Below are positions 6,101 through 10,553 of a DNA stretch of 10,553 nucleotides, piece by piece (positions within the stretch are counted from its first letter, which is position 1; every line of letters begins with the position of its first letter). This DNA is from Klebsiella pneumoniae (GTDB taxonomy: Bacteria > Pseudomonadota > Gammaproteobacteria > Pseudomonadales > Azotimanducaceae): assembly GCA_945878745.1 (NCBI GenBank), contig CAMDVY010000060.1, forward strand, positions 1-10,553, read 5' to 3'. Position numbers and translations under genes: made by a program. A model generated the notes under the pieces. That model ran no database searches and was not told the origin of the DNA. It worked only from the letters and a program-made list of their open reading frames with translations.

Positions 6101-6168
6101 CGCGGTTTCCCCTTCCTTATCTGGTGTAGAATTTCCGACTTTACCGTACCCCGAAGTCGAGGTGTAAC
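6101..6168. promoter_or_regulatory. Divergent promoter region between esterase operon and clpP-like gene
   Basis: These 68 bp must hold, or overlap, promoters for both directions. TAGAAT at 6127-6132 is the best -10-like box for the plus strand, 42 nt ahead of GTG 6169, but no good -35 lies 16-18 nt upstream of it. GAGGTG at 6159-6164 is the ribosome binding site for the clpP-like gene, and AAGGAAGG on the minus strand serves the esterase. No clear operator palindrome was seen. Confidence 0.35.
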
Positions 6169-6765
6169 GTGAGCTTGAGAATGGATGGCGAGAAGAACAT
6201 TGAAGAAGTGGCCAAGGCCAGCAACTTTCTGGAAAGTGGACTCTTCAAGAACCGGACGCTGACGCTGTTCGGTGAAGTGAATCAGGATGTGGCACGACGC
6301 ACGGCGGAAAAGTTGCTGACACTGTCCTATGAATCCGACGATCCGATCACGTTCTACATCAGCTCACCCGGTGGGCATGTGGAGTCCGGCGATGTGATTT
6401 ACGACATGATCCAGTTCATCAAACCCGTCGTGCGGTGTATCGGTACCGGTTGGGTAGGTAGCATCGCAACGCACATCTATCTGGCAGCGGAGCGTGAAAA
6501 TCGCCTCTGCCTGCCCAACACGCGCTTTCTGATTCATCAACCTGCGGGTGGTTTTGGTGGCGATGCCACGGATATCGCGATTCACGCCCGGGAAATCGTC
6601 AAGACGCGTGAGCGGATCAATGCAGTGATTGCTGCCCGGACCGGTCAGACCCTCGAGCGCGTGGCGCAGGATACCGATCGGGATTACTGGATGAGCGCGG
6701 AAGAGTCTCTCGCCTATGGCCTGGTCGGCCGCATTATCCGAAAGGCAGCCGATCTTTCGAGCTGA
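6169..6765 (+). CDS. ClpP-like serine protease (peptidase S14), orphan paralog
   Basis: 198 residues from GTG 6169, chosen because GAGGTG (6159-6164) is well spaced for it; ATG 6181 is an alternative four codons in. The ClpP fold is clear: TFYISSPGGHVESGDVIYDM (61-80), FIKP, then CIGTGWVGSIATHIYLAA with nucleophile Ser98, NTRFLIHQPAGG with His123, and DTDRDYWMSAEE with Asp172. All three triad residues are kept. Compared with ordinary ClpP (CIGQAASMGA), the turn before Ser is two residues longer (TGWVGS). The N-terminus is short, without the usual propeptide or axial-loop sequence. No clpX, tig or lon lies nearby, so it is probably a second ClpP copy, working alone, in a mixed ring, or with a distant ATPase. 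Its last 32 bases overlap the convergent histidine kinase gene. Confidence 0.9.
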   Translation: MSLRMDGEKNIEEVAKASNFLESGLFKNRTLTLFGEVNQDVARRTAEKLLTLSYESDDPITFYISSPGGHVESGDVIYDMIQFIKPVVRCIGTGWVGSIATHIYLAAERENRLCLPNTRFLIHQPAGGFGGDATDIAIHAREIVKTRERINAVIAARTGQTLERVAQDTDRDYWMSAEESLAYGLVGRIIRKAADLSS

Positions 6766-8947
6766 TCATTGCGCCGCCGGCGACATGCTTGCCGGCGGCA
6801 ATCACCCGCTCGGATACTTCAGAAAGGTCATTGATGGAGAATGGCTTCTGCAGATAGCCGACGTTTGGTGGCAATGTTTCATCCACCTGCATCGAATAGC
6901 CACTGACCAGAATGATGGGCAGGTGCTGATTTATCGCCAGTAGCTGTTTGACCAGATCGATACCCGGTAGTCCGGGCATGGTGAGGTCAATCATGGCCAG
7001 ATCAACCGAAGCTGTTTTTTCGCTGATCGCGTTCAGTGAGTCGAGTTGCTCGACCACCCGAAATCCCAGCAGTTCCAGCATTTGCAGATGCACCTGCCGC
7101 ACAGAGTCATTGTCGTCGACGAGAAGCGCCGTCAGTCCCGTCGGTTTTCGTGTTGAAACGACAGATCTTGTCGCCACCTCGATGCGGGACACCGTGTCGG
7201 CAGGAACGTAGACCGTAAAACGTGAGCCTTGACCTGGGGACGTCACAACCTCAAGACATCCATGATGGCTACGAACTGTTCCCAGGGTCGTTGCCAACCC
7301 CAAACCCCTTCCGACGGCCTTGGTCGAGAAGAACGGATCAAACATGCGCGCCAGGGTTTCCTGGGACATGCCCGGGCCGTCGTCCTGCACGACCATGTAG
7401 ACGAACTCGCCGGGTGTGCACGCCTGTGCACCCAGCATGCTTTTCAACTCATTTTCGCTGAGCACTTTGTGACCGCTGGCAACCCTGATCACGCCGCCCC
7501 TGGTGGTGAGTGCCTCCTCTGCGTTGACGACCAGGTTCAAGGCGATTTGCGCGAGATGGGCGGCATCGGCATAGGCAACCGGTACCGGGTTCTGTGTCAG
7601 ATCCAGTTGAACAGCGATGTTGCTCGGCATCGAAGCCCGTCTGATTTCGATGGTTCGGGTCAGTACGGCATTCAGGTCGACGGGAACGAGGGCAATACTG
7701 CCGCGACCAGCGTAGGTCAGGAGCTGACGCGCAAGGTCTGCTCCCTGTTCACCGGCGCGACGAATTCTTGCCAGGTATTCACGAACACGTATTGGGTCCG
7801 AGTCGGCAAACAACTCGGCGAGTTCGGCATTGCCGGTAATGCTGACCAGCAGATTGTTGAAGTCATGAGCAACACCTCCGGCAATGAGGCCCAGACTTTC
7901 CACCTGACGAACGGACTGCAACGCTGCATCCATTCGCACGCGCTGCGTCTCTTCGTGGACGAAGAGCGCGGTGCCAATTTCGGATCCACGCAGCCTGATG
8001 GGTCTGCGCTCCAGTCGCAGCCATCGCTCCGGGTCGTGTCGCAATTGCCACAGTCGGGGTGGTTCAGCCTCGATGGCGGCCGGGGTTGGTGTAGTTCCAT
8101 CTACCAGAAGCTGGTCAGCCAACCACGTCGTCATGGCTGTCCGGTTTGGGGTGCTGCCGAACAACGTGTCTACAGCCTTGTTTGCAAAAAGGATGCGACC
8201 GTTGCGGTCCATGAGAACGCCGGGTAGCGGATCGTGCCCGATCCATTCTTCGAGGCGAACGGTACTGGCCGGATGTAACTGACCCCGATACACCGATAAC
8301 ACCAGCATGGAGGTGCTGATCGCCAGACCAACTGCTGTCGGATCAAACGGCACCGGAGTAGGTGCCAGGGTGTAGGTCGCGTTGAGTACGGTCGGCAACG
8401 CAGCAGACAATGCGCACAAGCGCATTTGCGCCCGATCGCTCGCATAAAGAGCTTCCCGATGCCGATAGACTGCCAACAGCACAGTGCACAGTACCAGGGT
8501 CCACAGAACTGATCCGTTGGCGTACCACAGGACACCGTATTCACTGCGAGATCCCGGGACAGGCGTGACGAACTGTCCGTGCCAGGGGTTGGTGAGTAAG
8601 CCTAACCAGGCTAGCGCCGCGAGCGTCAAAGGCAGATTGCGCCATAACCAATTCGGAATGCGCCAGGTCATTCCCTGCATCATCGACATCTGTACGGTGG
8701 TCAACCACCAACTGGTGACGGTCCAGATCAGACCGGTATAGAGAAGCTGTAGCGAGAGGGCATGGCCCTGTGGTTCCTGCGTGTAAAACTCAGCACCCAG
8801 ACTACCCACAGCAAACAGGAAAGGCGCAAACACGCCAATCTGGAGCCAGGGTGAGAGCTGTTTGGGTGACCAGCGGGAAAGCACGAACACCACGTTCGCC
8901 GTGATGACGGCGATACAGATGATGTTGACCAGAACTGAGGTGGACAC
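6734..8947 (-). CDS. Hybrid sensor histidine kinase: 7TM + PAS-like + HisKA/HATPase + receiver
   Basis: 737 residues from GTG 8947, with AGGA about 9 nt upstream. Residues 1-220 hold seven hydrophobic helices (near 4-24, 33-52, 66-88, 104-120, 139-162, 175-196 and 202-219), the layout of the histidine kinase N-terminal 7TM sensor. A PAS-like segment follows (240-335; GVLMDRNGRILFANKAVDTL). The H-box is LIAGGVAHDFNNLL with His361. ATPase motifs are NLVVNAEEAL (N-box, Asn475), DDGPGM (522-527), FDPFFSTK (536-543) and GRGLGLA (546-552). The C-terminal receiver (605-715) has Asp611/612, phosphoacceptor Asp654 in MIDLTMPG, Ser682 and Lys701 in LQKPF. There is no DNA-binding output domain, so phosphate presumably passes to a phosphotransfer protein or regulator elsewhere, or the receiver tunes the kinase. 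It is the last gene after an acyl-CoA dehydrogenase and a crotonase, with a 42-nt gap. The signal is unknown. Confidence 0.93.
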   Translation of the reverse strand: MSTSVLVNIICIAVITANVVFVLSRWSPKQLSPWLQIGVFAPFLFAVGSLGAEFYTQEPQGHALSLQLLYTGLIWTVTSWWLTTVQMSMMQGMTWRIPNWLWRNLPLTLAALAWLGLLTNPWHGQFVTPVPGSRSEYGVLWYANGSVLWTLVLCTVLLAVYRHREALYASDRAQMRLCALSAALPTVLNATYTLAPTPVPFDPTAVGLAISTSMLVLSVYRGQLHPASTVRLEEWIGHDPLPGVLMDRNGRILFANKAVDTLFGSTPNRTAMTTWLADQLLVDGTTPTPAAIEAEPPRLWQLRHDPERWLRLERRPIRLRGSEIGTALFVHEETQRVRMDAALQSVRQVESLGLIAGGVAHDFNNLLVSITGNAELAELFADSDPIRVREYLARIRRAGEQGADLARQLLTYAGRGSIALVPVDLNAVLTRTIEIRRASMPSNIAVQLDLTQNPVPVAYADAAHLAQIALNLVVNAEEALTTRGGVIRVASGHKVLSENELKSMLGAQACTPGEFVYMVVQDDGPGMSQETLARMFDPFFSTKAVGRGLGLATTLGTVRSHHGCLEVVTSPGQGSRFTVYVPADTVSRIEVATRSVVSTRKPTGLTALLVDDNDSVRQVHLQMLELLGFRVVEQLDSLNAISEKTASVDLAMIDLTMPGLPGIDLVKQLLAINQHLPIILVSGYSMQVDETLPPNVGYLQKPFSINDLSEVSERVIAAGKHVAGGAMISSKDRLPFG
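6773..6799. terminator. GC-rich hairpin after clpP-like stop, inside the kinase gene end
   Basis: GCCGCCGGC (6773-6781) and GCCGGCGGC (6791-6799) form a perfect 9-bp GC-only stem with a nine-base loop, 7 nt after the clpP-like stop codon. There is no T tract on either strand, so it is not a standard intrinsic terminator; it may slow polymerase or protect the 3' end. It is part of the coding sequence for AAGKHVAGGA near the kinase C-terminus. Confidence 0.45.
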
Positions 8948-8989
8948 GAGCCGTTTTCCTGCGGACGCGAGGCTGCGCGAACTGCTTTG

Positions 8990-9724
8990 TCAGCGCCCGA
9001 AGTTTTTCAGGCGCTCTTCCAGATCGGGTCCACGTCCGGGGCTGTTCGTTCGCTCAAACTGCAAACCGTCCGCCAGCGTATAGCGTTGTCCCTTGTTTAC
9101 CAGCATCTTGTCGGCACGCAGCGTGAACCATGAGTTTTCCAGAAAGCTGCGGGCCATGCCGATGGTGCGGTTCATGAGTTCATCGCGCGAAACACACTCG
9201 TTGGCGAGTCCGATTCGTGCCGCTTCTTCACCGCCAACCACGCGACCACTGAACATCATTTCCTTGGCTCGCAGTGGTCCGACCCGTCTTGGCAGCCGTT
9301 GGCTCATCCCCCAGGTCGGTGACATGCCCCACTTGCCATGGGTATCAGAAAATCGCGCATCATCGGCGGCCACCAGCAGGTCACAGGACAGAGCCAGCTC
9401 CAGTGAGCCGGTATAACAATGACCTTGCACCGCGGCTATGACTGGTTGGGGCAGGACCTCGATGGCGTCCAGCGTTTCTGCCTGAAAGTGGCGTGATGGC
9501 GCAGTCTCTCCGGATTGGATCGCCTTGAGATCATTCCCGGCTGAAAAGGATCGACCTTTCCCGCAGAGGATTACGCAGCCAATGGTGTCGGTGGCGGCGG
9601 CGATGGCATCGATGTGTGCGCGCAGTTCGATGAACAGGTTGGGTGACAGCGCGTTCAGCATTTCGGGGCGATTCAGCGTGAGAATGGCCAGTCCGTTGTC
9701 GTCAGTTCTTTCTACCAGTGCCAC
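8990..9724 (-). CDS. Enoyl-CoA hydratase/isomerase family protein (DTH-type crotonase)
   Basis: 244 residues from GTG 9724. AAGGAG (9736-9731) lies six bases upstream, which rules out the longer in-frame TTG at 9742, whose first codons would be the ribosome binding site itself. Crotonase features: LTLNRPEMLNALS (16-28), SFSAGNDLKAI (59-69) for the oxyanion hole, GSLELALSCD (106-115) with Glu109, and ARFSDTHGKWGMSPTWGM (123-140). The position of the second catalytic glutamate, 20 residues after Glu109, is His129. The protein may therefore be an isomerase, thioesterase, acyl-CoA binder or slow hydratase. The C-terminal KNFGR is normal. It is 41 nt downstream of the acyl-CoA dehydrogenase, and the two would act on successive CoA thioester intermediates. 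Confidence 0.87.
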   Translation of the reverse strand: MALVERTDDNGLAILTLNRPEMLNALSPNLFIELRAHIDAIAAATDTIGCVILCGKGRSFSAGNDLKAIQSGETAPSRHFQAETLDAIEVLPQPVIAAVQGHCYTGSLELALSCDLLVAADDARFSDTHGKWGMSPTWGMSQRLPRRVGPLRAKEMMFSGRVVGGEEAARIGLANECVSRDELMNRTIGMARSFLENSWFTLRADKMLVNKGQRYTLADGLQFERTNSPGRGPDLEERLKNFGR

Positions 9725-9730
9725 GTTTTT

Positions 9731-9736
9731 CTCCTT
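9731..9736 (-). promoter_or_regulatory. Ribosome binding site AAGGAG of the crotonase gene
   Basis: AAGGAG sits six bases before GTG 9724 on the minus strand and decides the start. The block 9737-9717 reads almost the same as 2721-2741 at the MaoC gene, differing only in GTG versus ATG. Confidence 0.8.
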
Positions 9737-9765
9737 AGTCAATTAATGCCGATTCGATGGCGGTC

Positions 9766-10553
9766 TTACAGACCGAGCACCAGCTTGGCGACGATGTTTT
9801 TCTGCACTTCGTTGCTGCCTCCGGCGATGGAAGAGGCGCGCAGATTGAAGTAGCGCAGGAATGACACGGCACCTTCGCGGGGCGCAGGGGTCTCGGCTGT
9901 GCCCGGCAATGGACTGCTGTAGTAACCCATGGCCTCTACCGATAACTCGGTGAGGTGCTGGCCCATGTCCGAGCTCATGTTTTTCATGATCGAAGATTCC
10001 GGGCCGGGATTCTGACCTTTGGAGAGCTGCGCCATGATCCGGAATTCGGTGTACTGGATGGCTTGCAACTTGACGTCGGCTGCATCCAGCTTGCGTACGA
10101 ATGCGGCATCGTTGATCAGTGCTTCGCCATCCAGACGAACCTGCGTCGCAAGGTTGCGTACTCGCTTGAGCGCTGTCTGCTGGGCCGCCGTGCCACCACC
10201 TCCGCGTTCGAACTCCAGCAGGTACTTGGCGACCGTCCAGCCTTTGTCGATCATGCCAACCACATTGCTTACAGGCACACGGACGTTATCAAAGAACACC
10301 TGGTTCACTTCGTGGGTACCGGAGGCAAAGATGATGGGTTCAACCTTGATGCCGGGTGTATCCATATCCAGCAACAGGAACGTGATGCCTTCCTGTGGTT
10401 TGCCCGTTGAACGGCTGCGCACCAGGCAGAACATGCGATTTGCATAGTGAGCGTGCGTCGTCCAGATCTTGGTGCCGTTCAGAATAAATTCGTCGCCATC
10501 GCGTTCCGCGCGCAATGCCAGACTTGCCAGGTCAGATCCGGAACCCGGTTCCG
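9766..10553 (-). CDS. Acyl-CoA dehydrogenase, C-terminal part
   Basis: The frame is open to the window end, so the N-terminal part is missing; 262 codons are seen. It begins in the FAD-binding middle beta domain: EPGSGSDLASLA, then DEFILNGTKIWTTHAHYANR, the WTT segment that contacts flavin. The C-terminal helical domain contains LLEFERGGGGTAAQQTAL and ends with RASSIAGGSNEVQKNIVAKL. The usual medium-chain enzyme motif YEGT..IQ, whose Glu is the base, reads AGGSNEVQ here. The base may instead be the Glu in FERG, as isovaleryl- and long-chain-type enzymes use a Glu at the matching helix; that is inference. It would oxidise an acyl-CoA to 2-enoyl-CoA and feed electrons to ETF. It is the first visible gene of the run to the crotonase and the histidine kinase. 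The exact substrate is unknown. Confidence 0.92.
   Translation of the reverse strand, partial: EPGSGSDLASLALRAERDGDEFILNGTKIWTTHAHYANRMFCLVRSRSTGKPQEGITFLLLDMDTPGIKVEPIIFASGTHEVNQVFFDNVRVPVSNVVGMIDKGWTVAKYLLEFERGGGGTAAQQTALKRVRNLATQVRLDGEALINDAAFVRKLDAADVKLQAIQYTEFRIMAQLSKGQNPGPESSIMKNMSSDMGQHLTELSVEAMGYYSSPLPGTAETPAPREGAVSFLRYFNLRASSIAGGSNEVQKNIVAKLVLGL

Noticed and set aside
1..10553. CRISPR arrays, tRNA or rRNA genes, insertion sequences, toxin-antitoxin or phage-defence genes
   Set aside because: No regular spacer repeats, cloverleaf-like sequences, terminal inverted repeats with transposase, or defence-type protein motifs were seen on either strand.

Overview
The window looks like part of a gammaproteobacterial chromosome of moderately high GC. 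Two things point that way: a DUF2959-type lipoprotein with the conserved core of that mostly gammaproteobacterial family, and an OmpA-like protein with a calcium-type linker. The gene content (acyl-CoA enzymes, HSL-type hydrolase, MaoC dehydratases) suggests a lipid- or aromatic-degrading heterotroph. No rRNA, tRNA, CRISPR, transposase or phage gene was seen. The genus cannot be told from this stretch.

Plus strand, 1-3141: the 3' end of an OmpA-family peptidoglycan-binding protein; two similar terminator hairpins that look like a diverged ~76-bp tandem duplication; a DUF2959 lipoprotein whose Shine-Dalgarno starts just after the second hairpin's T tract; an enoyl-CoA hydratase gene interrupted by an in-frame TAG 30 codons before its natural end; and a two-gene hotdog dehydratase pair (FAS1-like/MaoC-N protein with a ten-glycine run, then a catalytic MaoC protein). 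A good terminator follows.

Minus strand, 6100 down to 3109: HSL-family alpha/beta hydrolase, SDR-fold protein (catalytic Tyr position is Phe), GFA-like/DUF6151 zinc protein, a ~30-codon remnant of a glyoxalase/VOC domain, and a P-loop nucleotide kinase-like protein. Start/stop junctions are tight or overlapping from the hydrolase through the GFA-like gene, and again at the VOC remnant/kinase junction, so this reads as one operon.

Plus strand, 6169-6765: an orphan ClpP-like serine protease, divergent from the hydrolase operon and convergent with the kinase gene that follows.

Minus strand, 10553 down to 6734: an acyl-CoA dehydrogenase (5' part outside the window), a crotonase-fold protein lacking the second catalytic Glu, and a hybrid histidine kinase (7TM, PAS-like region, HisKA, HATPase, receiver). 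The order and ~41-42 nt gaps suggest co-transcription, which would link membrane signalling to acyl-CoA metabolism.

I see no clearly new multi-gene system. The most noteworthy items are the amber-interrupted hydratase, the terminator/attenuator arrangement before the DUF2959 gene, the VOC remnant fused by overlap to the kinase start, the polyglycine run, the active-site substitutions in the SDR and the second crotonase, and two convergent gene ends that overlap by about 32-33 bp with hairpins inside the opposing reading frame.
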